Positions 18,085-26,460 of a DNA stretch of 64,000 nt are shown here, one piece after another (positions within the stretch are counted from its first letter, which is position 1; each line of letters begins with the position of its first letter). Made by a program: the position numbers and the translations under genes. This stretch comes from Ruania albidiflava DSM 18029 (GTDB taxonomy: Bacteria; Actinomycetota; Actinomycetes; Actinomycetales; Beutenbergiaceae): assembly GCF_000421225.1 (NCBI RefSeq), contig NZ_ATWL01000005.1:124001-188000 (forward strand). Direction: 5' to 3'. A model generated the notes under the pieces. That model ran no database searches. It was not told the origin of the DNA and worked only from the letters and a program-made list of their open reading frames with translations.

Positions 18085-19392
18085 ATGCAGAACGATCCAC
18101 GCTTCGCCGTCAACCGCCGCCAGCTGCTCACCCTGACCGGCGCAGCCGGGCTCACCGGGCTCGCCGCGGCATGCAGCGGGCCCGGCACCACCACCGCCCC
18201 CAGCTCTCCGGAGGGACCGGACACCGAGGGACCAGCGGAGGGCGAAGTCTCTTTCGCACACTGGCGCGCGGAGGACAAGGAGGTCTTCGACGAGCTCATC
18301 GCGGACTTCGAGAGCGAGAACTCCGGGATCACGATCAGCCAGACCATCTCCACCTCGACCGACTACGAGGCGCAGGCACTGCGCAGGATGCGCGGCGGTG
18401 AGATCGGCGATGTAGCACCCGCGTTCCGCGGCACCCAGTTCGAGAGCTTCGTCGAGTCCGGACTGTTCGTCGACCTCAGCGACACCGACCTGGTCTCCAG
18501 GTACAACCCGAGCCTGATCACCGTCGGCGAGCAGGACGGCAAGCAGTACGGGTTCCCCTACCAGGTCGTGTTCAACGTGCCGATCGCGAACATGGACATC
18601 CTGGAGTCGGTCGGGGTCCAGGAGTCCCCGCAGGACTGGGACAGCTACATCGAGATGCTGGAGGCGATCAAGGCGAAGGGCATCACCCCGATCGCCTTCC
18701 CCGGTGCCGACGCCGGGAACGCCGGCCAGCTCTTCAACGCCATGATCATGAACATCGCGCCCAGCGACGACATGTGCACGAAGATCCAGGCCGGCGAGTA
18801 CAAGCTGACCGACGACTGGTTCATCGAGATGCTCCGCCTGTACCAGCAGCTCGGCGACTACGTCCAGCCGAACGCCGGCGGCACAGCCGTGGAGCCGGCC
18901 GAGCAGATGTTCGCGACCGGTGACGCTGCGCTGCTGTCCACAGGCAGCTACCACATCGCCTCGGTGCGCACCCTCGGTGGCGAGTTCCCGATCGACCTGG
19001 CACCGCCGATCACCAGCGCACCTGGTGAGGCGCGCTACGTCGGCATCTACAACGCCACCTTCATCCTCGGGATCAACTCCGCATCGGACGTCCAGCCGGC
19101 GGCGATGGCATGGCTGGAGTACCTCTCCACACCGGAGATCGCTGCCCGCTACGCGGACGGCACCGCCCAGTTCGCGTCCGTGCAGGACGTGGAGTACTCC
19201 AACCCCGACCTGCAGGCGATCGCTCCCTGGCTGGACAAGGAGCTCGCACTCGCGCCGCGCTACCAGTTCACCGACCTCGACATGCGGTTGGCCGTCGAGG
19301 CCAGCGCCGTCGACGCGCTCACCGGCACCGACCCGGAGCAGGCTGCCGAGCACGCCCAGGAGATCGTCGACCAGCGGATCGCGGCGAGCTGA
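18085..19392 (+). CDS. ABC transporter substrate-binding lipoprotein (CUT1 sugar type)
   Basis: A 435-aa extracellular solute-binding protein of family 1, the capture component of the importer formed with the two downstream permeases. The N-terminus has Arg11-Arg12 (NRRQLLTLTG), a hydrophobic stretch and LAAAC with Cys30, so it is probably a Tat-exported lipoprotein. EVSFAHWRAEDKEVFDEL begins the mature fold. By context the ligand should be sulfoquinovose or its glycerol glycoside, as for SmoF of Agrobacterium; the sulfonate-binding residues cannot be identified by eye. AAGGAG precedes the ATG. Confidence 0.88.
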   Translation: MQNDPRFAVNRRQLLTLTGAAGLTGLAAACSGPGTTTAPSSPEGPDTEGPAEGEVSFAHWRAEDKEVFDELIADFESENSGITISQTISTSTDYEAQALRRMRGGEIGDVAPAFRGTQFESFVESGLFVDLSDTDLVSRYNPSLITVGEQDGKQYGFPYQVVFNVPIANMDILESVGVQESPQDWDSYIEMLEAIKAKGITPIAFPGADAGNAGQLFNAMIMNIAPSDDMCTKIQAGEYKLTDDWFIEMLRLYQQLGDYVQPNAGGTAVEPAEQMFATGDAALLSTGSYHIASVRTLGGEFPIDLAPPITSAPGEARYVGIYNATFILGINSASDVQPAAMAWLEYLSTPEIAARYADGTAQFASVQDVEYSNPDLQAIAPWLDKELALAPRYQFTDLDMRLAVEASAVDALTGTDPEQAAEHAQEIVDQRIAAS

Positions 19393-19404
19393 GGACACCG
19401 GACG

Positions 19405-20331
19405 ATGACCGCTGCCGCAACGCCGAGCCGGCGCCGGCGCCTGTTCCGGTCCAACCGGCGGGTGCCGCCGACCCTGTTCCTGTTCCCGGTCCCGGCACTG
19501 GTGCTCTATGTGACGTTCTTCGTCATCCCCACGCTGCAGACGTTCCAGTACTCGACCACGAACTGGAACGGGTACAGCGCGGACTACGACGTGCTCGGTC
19601 TCGCCAACTTCCAGCGCGCTCTGACCGGTGACCTGCTGTTCACCAACGCGCTCACGAACAACCTCAAGTTCATGGTCGTCGTCGTGATCGGGCAGACGTT
19701 CCTGGGACTGCTGCTCGCGGTCCTGCTGGTCCGGAACACGCGGACGACGATCTTCCTGCGGGCACTGTACTTCTTCCCGACGATCCTCTCCTCGGTGTCG
19801 GTGGGGTTCATCTGGAAGTTCGTCTACGACCCGAACTTCGGCGTCATCAACTCCACTCTCGGAGCGCTGGGGCTGGACGGGCTCAAGTCTCCGTTCCTGG
19901 GTGCCGAGGGCCAGGCCATCTACTGGTTGGCCATCACCCAGATCTGGTTTCACGCAGGCATGATGGTGGTCATCTTCATCGCCGGCCTGCAGGCGATCCC
20001 GGCGGAGCTGTACGAGGCGGCCCGGGTGGACGGCGCAAGCAAGTGGCGCCAGTTCCGGTCAATCACCTGGCCGCTGATCGCGCCGGCGATGTCGATAGTC
20101 GTGGCGTACACCACGATCCAGTCCTTCAAGGCCTTCGACATCGTGCTGAGCATCTCGGGGAACCCACCGAGCTCGTCCCTGGACATCCTGTCCACCCGGA
20201 TCTACTCGTCCTTCGCGAACGCGGAGTTCGGCTACGCCGCCACCCAGTCGGTGCTGTTCATCGCCTTCATCGCAGTGATCACGTTCGTGTTCCGCCGTTT
20301 CCTCCGGCTCATCCAAGGGAGCGAATCATGA
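19405..20331 (+). CDS. ABC sugar transporter permease (MalF/UgpA type)
   Basis: A 308-aa inner-membrane permease with six hydrophobic segments. The cytoplasmic EAA loop, EAARVDGASKWRQFRSITWP near residues 207-226, is where the ATPase docks. It starts 12 bp after the binding-protein stop and its own stop overlaps the next permease start. The operon encodes no ATPase; actinobacterial CUT1 importers commonly share the MsiK ATPase encoded elsewhere. Confidence 0.93.
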   Translation: MTAAATPSRRRRLFRSNRRVPPTLFLFPVPALVLYVTFFVIPTLQTFQYSTTNWNGYSADYDVLGLANFQRALTGDLLFTNALTNNLKFMVVVVIGQTFLGLLLAVLLVRNTRTTIFLRALYFFPTILSSVSVGFIWKFVYDPNFGVINSTLGALGLDGLKSPFLGAEGQAIYWLAITQIWFHAGMMVVIFIAGLQAIPAELYEAARVDGASKWRQFRSITWPLIAPAMSIVVAYTTIQSFKAFDIVLSISGNPPSSSLDILSTRIYSSFANAEFGYAATQSVLFIAFIAVITFVFRRFLRLIQGSES

Positions 20332-21143
20332 CTGGCAAGGTCTCCCGTGCGGCGATCCTGACGATCTACGCACTGATCGTCGCTGTCCCGCTGGTCGTGG
20401 TGCTGTTCGGCAGCTTCAAGACGACGCCGGAGATCTTCGCGAACTCGTTCGCACCACCCGGCTCGTTGAACGTGGACAACTTCGCCGAGGCGCTGACGAA
20501 CGGCAACTTGGGCGTAGCGTTCATCAACAGCACGATCATCACGTCGTCCTCGGTGACCGTGACGCTGTTCATCGGCTCTCTGGCTGCCTATGGCATCTCC
20601 CGCATCCCGGGCTGGCGTGGCTGGACCTTGTACGGGTTCATCGTCCTTGGGATGTCTGTACCGGTGCAGGCCAACATGATCCCGCAGTACGTACAGTTCG
20701 GTTCGCTCGGGCTGCTCGACTCCCAGATCGGTCTGATCCTCATCAACATCGTGGTGACCCTGCCCGTGGCCGTGTTCATCATGGGCGGCTTCATGCGCAC
20801 CCTGCCTGACGAGCTGTACGAGGCGGCCGACATCGACGGCTCCGGCCCGTGGCGCACCTACTACCGGATCGCTGTGCCGCTCTCAGCACCCTCGATCGCC
20901 GCGACCGCCACGTTCTTGCTGGTGATGCACTGGAACGACCTGCTGTATCCACTCCTGTTCATCTCCTCGGAGGACAACCTGACGCTGCCATTGGCGTTGC
21001 TCCGCTTCCAGGGTCAATACCTGACCAACTACCCGCTGCTGTTCGCCGGGGTAGTGCTCACGTCCATCCCGATCGTCGTCCTGTACGTGCTGCTGCAGCG
21101 ATTCTTCGTGGCCGGGATGACCAACGGTGCGGTGAAGGGATGA
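20328..21143 (+). CDS. ABC sugar transporter permease (MalG/UgpE type)
   Basis: A 271-aa second permease with six hydrophobic segments and an EAA loop (YEAADIDGSGPWRTYYRIAV). It ends in GMTNGAVKG, typical of MalG-like proteins. The ATG at 20328 overlaps the previous stop (ATGA), and the same arrangement links it to the GH31 gene. It forms a heterodimer with the upstream permease to import the sulfosugar. Confidence 0.93.
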   Translation: MTGKVSRAAILTIYALIVAVPLVVVLFGSFKTTPEIFANSFAPPGSLNVDNFAEALTNGNLGVAFINSTIITSSSVTVTLFIGSLAAYGISRIPGWRGWTLYGFIVLGMSVPVQANMIPQYVQFGSLGLLDSQIGLILINIVVTLPVAVFIMGGFMRTLPDELYEAADIDGSGPWRTYYRIAVPLSAPSIAATATFLLVMHWNDLLYPLLFISSEDNLTLPLALLRFQGQYLTNYPLLFAGVVLTSIPIVVLYVLLQRFFVAGMTNGAVKG

Positions 21144-23455
21144 GCGGGGCGATGAGGAACAGCACGGCCGAGCAGCAGACTTTCCTGCTCAAGCGGGTCA
21201 CGCACGTGGCCTCCGGCAGCACGGACGTGGTCCTGGACATCGAGGCCTACCCGGCTGTCACGCTCGGTGCGATGCCGGGGTGGCTCACCGGTGAGCCACT
21301 GCACGAGCAGGGCGTGGAGACCGAGATGCCGAACCTGCCGCGGGAGATCGTGGTCCCACCGGTCACCCCCTGGTCCTGGCGTCTGCTGATCAGCGGACGC
21401 GACGAGGTCACGCTGCGACTGCTGCTGGCGCCCCGGCAGGACCCGGTGTTCGACCAGGACGAGCGCACCCTCGGCATCGTCACGAGCACCACGACATGTC
21501 CCCTCACCTTCCGGGAGGACGACGACCGGGTCGAGGTGTCCTCCGGCACTGCCCAGGTGGTGATCACCCGCAACCCGTTCACGCTCACCGTGCTCGACGG
21601 CGAGGACCGCGTCGTGCTGCGTACCTCCGACCGGCTCCGTCAGGTGGCCGGGCTGCCGATGGCTCCCGGCGTCGTCTCGACCGGCGGCGACGTGCACCTG
21701 AACCTGGAGCTCGCCGCGGACGAGAGCATCTACGGGTTCGGGGAGCAGTTCGGCCGGGTGGAGAAGAACAGCCAGTCCTTCGTCCTGCACTGCGACGACG
21801 CACTCGGCACCGGCACCGGGCTGGCCTACAAGCCGGTGCCCGTCTGGCACTCCAGCACCGGCTACGCCGCCCTGCTGAACACCGGCGCTGACGTACGGGT
21901 CGACGTCGGCCACCACCGTCCGAGCGTGCTCAGCCTCGGCGTGGCGGGAGACGTGCTCGACCTGTTCCTCTTCGTCTCACCCCAGCCGGCTGCGCGGCTG
22001 GGGGCGTACACAGACCTCACCGGCCGTAGCCACGTGCCACCGCTGTGGGCCTTCGGATACTGGATGGGTCGGTGCCGGTACCACTCCCGGGAGGAGATGC
22101 TCGCCGTGTCCGCCGAGATGAGCGAGCGCGGTATCCCCTGCGACGTGCTGCACCTCGACCCGGACTGGCTGGTGGTGGACCGGTTGAACACCGACTTCAT
22201 CTGGAACGAGGAACGGTTCGGCAACCGCGCCGACTTCGTCGCCGAGCTGGCCGACCAAGGCCGCCGGCTCTCGCTGTGGGAGCTGCCCTACCTCGACCCG
22301 GCCTCTCCCCGGTACGCCGAGCTCGAGGCTGCCGGCTACCTGGTCACCGACACGAACGGGGCAACCGCGCACCTCGAAGGCACCCCCACCCCCGACGGGC
22401 GACCGCGGGCGCTGCTCGACTTCGCGAACCCTGCGGCGCGGCGCTGGTGGCAGGAGCAGCACCGCAGCTTCCTCGAGGACGGTGTGGCAGTGTTCAAGAC
22501 CGACTTCGGTGAGGGCTTCCCTTCGCGCGGGGTCGCAGCGAGCGACGTCCCCAGGAGGCACCACCACAACCTCTACCCGCTCTGGTACAACGCCGCCGTC
22601 TCCGAAGCGATCGGTGAGCTCACCGGACGCACACCGCTGGTGTGGGGCCGCTCCGGCTGGGCCGGCTCCCATCGCTACCCAGGGCAGTGGGGCGGTGACG
22701 CGGAGTCGACCGTGGCCGGGATGCAGGCGACCGTGCGAGGCGGGCTGTCGTACGCGCTGAGCGCACCGGGCTTCTGGAGCCACGACATCGGCGGCTTCTT
22801 CGGCCCTGAGCTCACCCCTGGCCTGTACGTACGCTGGACCCAGCTCGGTGCGCTCTCCCCGCTGATGCGTGCGCACGGGCTCCGGCCTCGGGAACCGTGG
22901 CACTTCGGCGAGGAGGCGTTCGAGGTGGCCCGCACCTGGATCCGCCGTCGCTACCAGCTGCTGCCCTACCTGTGGCAGGCGGCGCACCAGTCCGTGGCGG
23001 CCGGTCTGCCGATGATGCGCCCCCTGTACCTGGAGTTCCCCGACGACCCGGTCGCGCGGACCATCGACTCCCAGTTCCTGCTCGGCGCCGACCTGCTCGT
23101 CGCGCCTGTCTTCGACGACGGCATGGAACCGGTGCAACGGCGCTTCTACATACCACCCGGGCGGTGGCGCGATCTGTACACCGGCGCCACCTACGACGGG
23201 GAAAGCTTCCACACCCGGACCATCCCCCTGTCGCAGATGCCGGTACTGGTGCGCGACGGCGCGACCGTCCCCACTCTCGAGGTGCCGGCACAGGCCCGGA
23301 GCACCGACGACCTGCTCGATGCACCGTGGACCCTGCGGACCTTTGGCCGGTCCGGCACCGGTCCCCTGGTCACGTTCGACGGCCAGACGATCCCGGCCGC
23401 GCAGTGCACCATCCGCCCCATCACCGACCCCACGGAGGACAGCTCTGATGAATGA
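21140..23455 (+). CDS. Glycoside hydrolase family 31, in the sulfoquinovosidase position
   Basis: A 771-aa GH31 retaining alpha-glycosidase. Asp455 in FKTDFGE is the nucleophile and Asp520 in WGGDAES the acid/base, 65 residues apart. In sulfo-EMP operons this slot is filled by sulfoquinovosidase (YihQ), which frees sulfoquinovose from its glycerol glycoside. Yet the motifs here, HLDPDWLVVDRLNTDFIWNE, KTDFGE and GFWSHDIGGF, are those of YicI-type alpha-xylosidases and glucosidases. The QDW and WAGDQ motifs I associate with sulfoquinovosidases are absent. It may therefore be a divergent sulfoquinovosidase or act on another alpha-glycoside. No signal peptide is seen. The ATG at 21140 is coupled to the permease stop; ATG 21152 is an alternative. 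Confidence 0.9.
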   Translation: MSGAMRNSTAEQQTFLLKRVTHVASGSTDVVLDIEAYPAVTLGAMPGWLTGEPLHEQGVETEMPNLPREIVVPPVTPWSWRLLISGRDEVTLRLLLAPRQDPVFDQDERTLGIVTSTTTCPLTFREDDDRVEVSSGTAQVVITRNPFTLTVLDGEDRVVLRTSDRLRQVAGLPMAPGVVSTGGDVHLNLELAADESIYGFGEQFGRVEKNSQSFVLHCDDALGTGTGLAYKPVPVWHSSTGYAALLNTGADVRVDVGHHRPSVLSLGVAGDVLDLFLFVSPQPAARLGAYTDLTGRSHVPPLWAFGYWMGRCRYHSREEMLAVSAEMSERGIPCDVLHLDPDWLVVDRLNTDFIWNEERFGNRADFVAELADQGRRLSLWELPYLDPASPRYAELEAAGYLVTDTNGATAHLEGTPTPDGRPRALLDFANPAARRWWQEQHRSFLEDGVAVFKTDFGEGFPSRGVAASDVPRRHHHNLYPLWYNAAVSEAIGELTGRTPLVWGRSGWAGSHRYPGQWGGDAESTVAGMQATVRGGLSYALSAPGFWSHDIGGFFGPELTPGLYVRWTQLGALSPLMRAHGLRPREPWHFGEEAFEVARTWIRRRYQLLPYLWQAAHQSVAAGLPMMRPLYLEFPDDPVARTIDSQFLLGADLLVAPVFDDGMEPVQRRFYIPPGRWRDLYTGATYDGESFHTRTIPLSQMPVLVRDGATVPTLEVPAQARSTDDLLDAPWTLRTFGRSGTGPLVTFDGQTIPAAQCTIRPITDPTEDSSDE

Positions 23456-24872
23456 CGCGACGACCCTGATCGGCGGCGACTGGGCCCGGCTGGCGGAGCG
23501 CCGGGAGGTGCACGCACCGGCGACCGGCGAGGTCATCGGTGCGGTCTGCTGGGGTACGACCGAGGACGCCCGGCGGGCGGCGGACGCGGCTGGCGATGCC
23601 GCTCCTGCCTGGGGCAGGACCACCGGCCGCGCCCGAGCAGACCTGCTGCTGCGCGCCGCCGACATCTTGGCCGACCGGGCACCTGAGATCGCGCGCACGC
23701 TCGCGGCCGAAGCGGGTAAACGTCTGCCAGAGGCGCAGGGTGAGCTCGCGTTCTCGGTGGAGTACCTGCGCTGGTTCGCCGAGGAGGCACGCCGCCCGGT
23801 GGGCAGCTACCACGCCGAGGAAGATCCCGGCCGGCGGCACCTGACCAGCCGGTCACCGGCCGGTGTGGTGGTCAGCCTCACCTCGTGGAACTTCCCCTGC
23901 TCCCTGCAGGCGCGGAAGGTGGCTCCGGCACTGGCCGCCGGCTGCCCGGTCGTGGCCCGGGTGTCCGAACGGGCCCCGCTCGCCGCCACTGAGATGCTCC
24001 GCGCGATGCAGGATGCCGGGTTCCCCCCGGGGGTTCTCAACCTCGTGCACGGTCCGGCGCGCGAGCTGACCGGGGCGCTGCTCGAGCACCCGGCGGTGCG
24101 GGTGGTCACCTTCACCGGGTCCACCGAGGTGGGACGCCAGGTGATGGCAGCGGCCGCGCCGCGGGTGGTGCGGCCGCTGCTGGAGCTCGGCGGCAACGCA
24201 CCGTTCCTCGTTTTCGACGACGCCGACCTGGACCAGGCGGTCGATGCTGCGGTGGTCGCCAAGACCCGGAACACGGGCCAGTCCTGCGTGGCAGCGAACC
24301 GGTTCCTGGTGCAGCGCGGGGTGGCCGAGGAGTTCACCCGGGCGCTGGCCGCGAAGCTGGACGCACTGTCCATCGGGGACGGGCTGGCCGACCCGGTCCC
24401 CGATCTGGGCCCGATGATCGACACGCGTGCCGTCGCAGGTGTGCGGCGGATCGTCGATGACGCACTCACCCGCGGGGCACGGGAGGCGACCCAGCCGCAG
24501 ACCGTGCCGACCGGTGGCAGCTTCGTGGCTCCGCGGCTCTTCACCGACGTGCCCGATGATGCGCTGCTCGCGACACAGGAGGTCTTCGGCCCGGTGGCGG
24601 GAGTCTTCCCTTTCGACACCGAGCAGGAAGCCATCGATGCTGCCAACGCCACAGAGATGGGGTTGGCCGGGTATGTGTTCTCCCGGGACGCCAGTCGGTG
24701 CTGGCGCGTCTCGGAGGAGCTCTCGGCGGGGATCGTGGGGATCAACGACCCGGTCGCGTCGGTCGCCTTCGCTCCGATGGGTGGCGTGAAGCAGTCCGGT
24801 ATCGGCCGAGAGGGAGGGGATGTCGGTCTGGAGGAGTTCACCGAGACCAAGTACCGCGCCTGGCGCCTCTAG
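23448..24872 (+). CDS. Aldehyde dehydrogenase, probable 3-sulfolactaldehyde dehydrogenase
   Basis: A 474-aa NAD(P)-dependent aldehyde dehydrogenase of the succinate-semialdehyde type. SWNFPC holds the catalytic Asn148, LLELGGNAP the general base Glu246 and NTGQSCVAANRF the nucleophile Cys280. By context it should oxidise 3-sulfolactaldehyde to 3-sulfolactate, as SlaB/GabD-like enzymes do in other sulfoglycolytic bacteria. Succinate semialdehyde is the conservative alternative. The usual KPSE cofactor motif reads RVSE (Arg171), which may alter NAD/NADP preference. The ATG at 23448 follows GGAGGA and overlaps the GH31 stop by 8 bp. No YihU-type reductase is present, which favours the oxidative branch. 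Confidence 0.85.
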   Translation: MNDATTLIGGDWARLAERREVHAPATGEVIGAVCWGTTEDARRAADAAGDAAPAWGRTTGRARADLLLRAADILADRAPEIARTLAAEAGKRLPEAQGELAFSVEYLRWFAEEARRPVGSYHAEEDPGRRHLTSRSPAGVVVSLTSWNFPCSLQARKVAPALAAGCPVVARVSERAPLAATEMLRAMQDAGFPPGVLNLVHGPARELTGALLEHPAVRVVTFTGSTEVGRQVMAAAAPRVVRPLLELGGNAPFLVFDDADLDQAVDAAVVAKTRNTGQSCVAANRFLVQRGVAEEFTRALAAKLDALSIGDGLADPVPDLGPMIDTRAVAGVRRIVDDALTRGAREATQPQTVPTGGSFVAPRLFTDVPDDALLATQEVFGPVAGVFPFDTEQEAIDAANATEMGLAGYVFSRDASRCWRVSEELSAGIVGINDPVASVAFAPMGGVKQSGIGREGGDVGLEEFTETKYRAWRL

Positions 24873-24874
24873 CA

Positions 24875-25621
24875 GTGAGCACCGACGACTGGCTGTTGCT
24901 CGCGGGCCTCGTCGGCGCGATCTTCCTGGGTACCTCGACCCAGCGGATCACCGGAGTGGGGTTCGCCCTGATCTCCTCGCCGCTGCTGGTGGCGCTGCTC
25001 GGACCGTTCGACGGAGTGATCGTGGTGAACATCTTCGGCACCCTCACAGCATTTGCGGTGTTCTGGCAGGTACGGTCCCAGGTGGAGTACTCCCGGGCGG
25101 TGCGCATGCTGGTTCCGGCACTGGTCGCGATCATCCCGGGGGCCTGGGTGGCGCGCGAGGTACCCCCGCACGTCCTGTCCGTCCTCATCGGGGCACTGGT
25201 CGTCCTGGCTCTGGCCGGCAGCTTCGTCGCCCGGCCGGGCGGCTTCTTCAGCGGCCGTCCCGGTGCTGTGCTCGCCGGTGCGGTCTCGGGATTCATGAAC
25301 GTGACCGCCGGTGTGGGCGGGCCGGCGGTGTCCGCCTATGCGGTGGCCAGCCGGTGGCCGCAGACGACGTTCGCAGCCACCGCGCAGCTGTACTTCTTCG
25401 TGCTGGGCCTGACCTCGCTGCTGGCCAAGCAGGCACTGCCGGACCTGCGCTGGCCGCAGGTCGCCGGCTGCATCCTGGCCGTCGTCGCAGGCGTCGTCGT
25501 CGGCGAGCAGACGAGCCGGCGCATCCCGCCCCAGGTCGCCCGCACCGGGGTGATCGCCCTCGCGTTCCTCGGATCTGGCCTGATCCTGACCCGGGGGATC
25601 CTCGGCTGGGTGGGATATTAG
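24875..25621 (+). CDS. TauE/SafE family exporter, probable sulfolactate exporter
   Basis: A 248-aa membrane protein with about eight hydrophobic segments in two halves, each with the Gly-rich pattern of TauE/SafE proteins (STQRITGVGFALISSPLL near residue 20, GFMNVTAGVGGPAVSAYA near 140). The family exports sulfonates and sulfite. In a sulfo-EMP operon its likely cargo is sulfolactate, the end product. GTG at 24875 starts 2 bp after the dehydrogenase stop; the longer upstream frame overlaps that gene entirely. Confidence 0.85.
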   Translation: MSTDDWLLLAGLVGAIFLGTSTQRITGVGFALISSPLLVALLGPFDGVIVVNIFGTLTAFAVFWQVRSQVEYSRAVRMLVPALVAIIPGAWVAREVPPHVLSVLIGALVVLALAGSFVARPGGFFSGRPGAVLAGAVSGFMNVTAGVGGPAVSAYAVASRWPQTTFAATAQLYFFVLGLTSLLAKQALPDLRWPQVAGCILAVVAGVVVGEQTSRRIPPQVARTGVIALAFLGSGLILTRGILGWVGY

Positions 25622-25672
25622 AGGCGCCCGACAGCACGGCCCAGACAGACCGGACAGAGAGGAGGTGGCGAC

Positions 25673-26449
25673 GTGCCCGAGACAGAGCAGCTGACCACAC
25701 GTCAACGTGAGATCACCCGACGGCTGCTGGAGCAGGGCTTCCTGTCGACGTCGTCACTGGCGACGTCCTTCGGTGTGTCGGACATGACCATCCGCCGCGA
25801 CGCGCGGCAGCTGGAGAAGGCCGGAGCGGCCCTCATCGTCCACGGTGGCCTGACCCTGCCCCCCGGCGGCCGGCACACCGAAGGCTTCGTGCAGCGAGCC
25901 CGCGTCGATGCGCGCGCCAAGGCTCGGGTCGCCCGTGCCTGTGCTCGCCTGGTGGGGCCTCAGGACCGGGTGCTCATCGACGCCGGCACCACCGCCTACG
26001 AGGTCGCGCGGGTGCTGGCGTCCAGCTTCGAGGGGACCCTGATCACCCATTCGGCCCCGGTCATCCAGCTCGCGTTGCGCATGCCGCGGGTGACCACGAT
26101 CGCACTGGGTGGTGAGCTCCTCCTGGACAGCCAGGCGTTCATCGGGGACATGACGGTCTCGAACATCGGCGTGCTCCGGGCCGAGACCGCGTTCATCGGC
26201 GCCGCCGCGGTCAACGATGAGGGCCTCTTCATCGAACGCAACCTGGAGCTGCGCACGAAGCGAACCCTGATGAGATCAGCTGACCGTGTCGTCCTTGCCG
26301 TCACGGCCAGCAAGATGAGCTCCTCGGAGCTGGTCCACCTGTGCGACTTCGAACCGATCCACCTTCTGGTCACCGATGCCCCACCGCCGGAACCGATCCG
26401 GCGCAGCCTGGCCGCCAGCGGCACCGACCTGCTGGTCGCCACCGACTGA
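25673..26449 (+). CDS. DeoR/GlpR-family transcriptional regulator
   Basis: A 258-aa regulator with an N-terminal winged helix-turn-helix (LATSFGVSDMTIRRDARQLE, near residues 29-48) and a C-terminal DeoR sensor domain that binds phosphosugars (IDAGTTAYEVARVL near 103; residues to about 235). E. coli controls its yih genes with a DeoR-family protein (YihW/CsqR), so this is the probable operon repressor, with sulfofructose phosphate or a similar intermediate as inducer. The likely sites are the two ATGTTG palindromes before the isomerase gene. It starts at GTG 25673 after GAGGAGG, 51 bp past the exporter. Confidence 0.9.
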   Translation: MPETEQLTTRQREITRRLLEQGFLSTSSLATSFGVSDMTIRRDARQLEKAGAALIVHGGLTLPPGGRHTEGFVQRARVDARAKARVARACARLVGPQDRVLIDAGTTAYEVARVLASSFEGTLITHSAPVIQLALRMPRVTTIALGGELLLDSQAFIGDMTVSNIGVLRAETAFIGAAAVNDEGLFIERNLELRTKRTLMRSADRVVLAVTASKMSSSELVHLCDFEPIHLLVTDAPPPEPIRRSLAASGTDLLVATD

Positions 26450-26460
26450 CCGGCCGTCGC

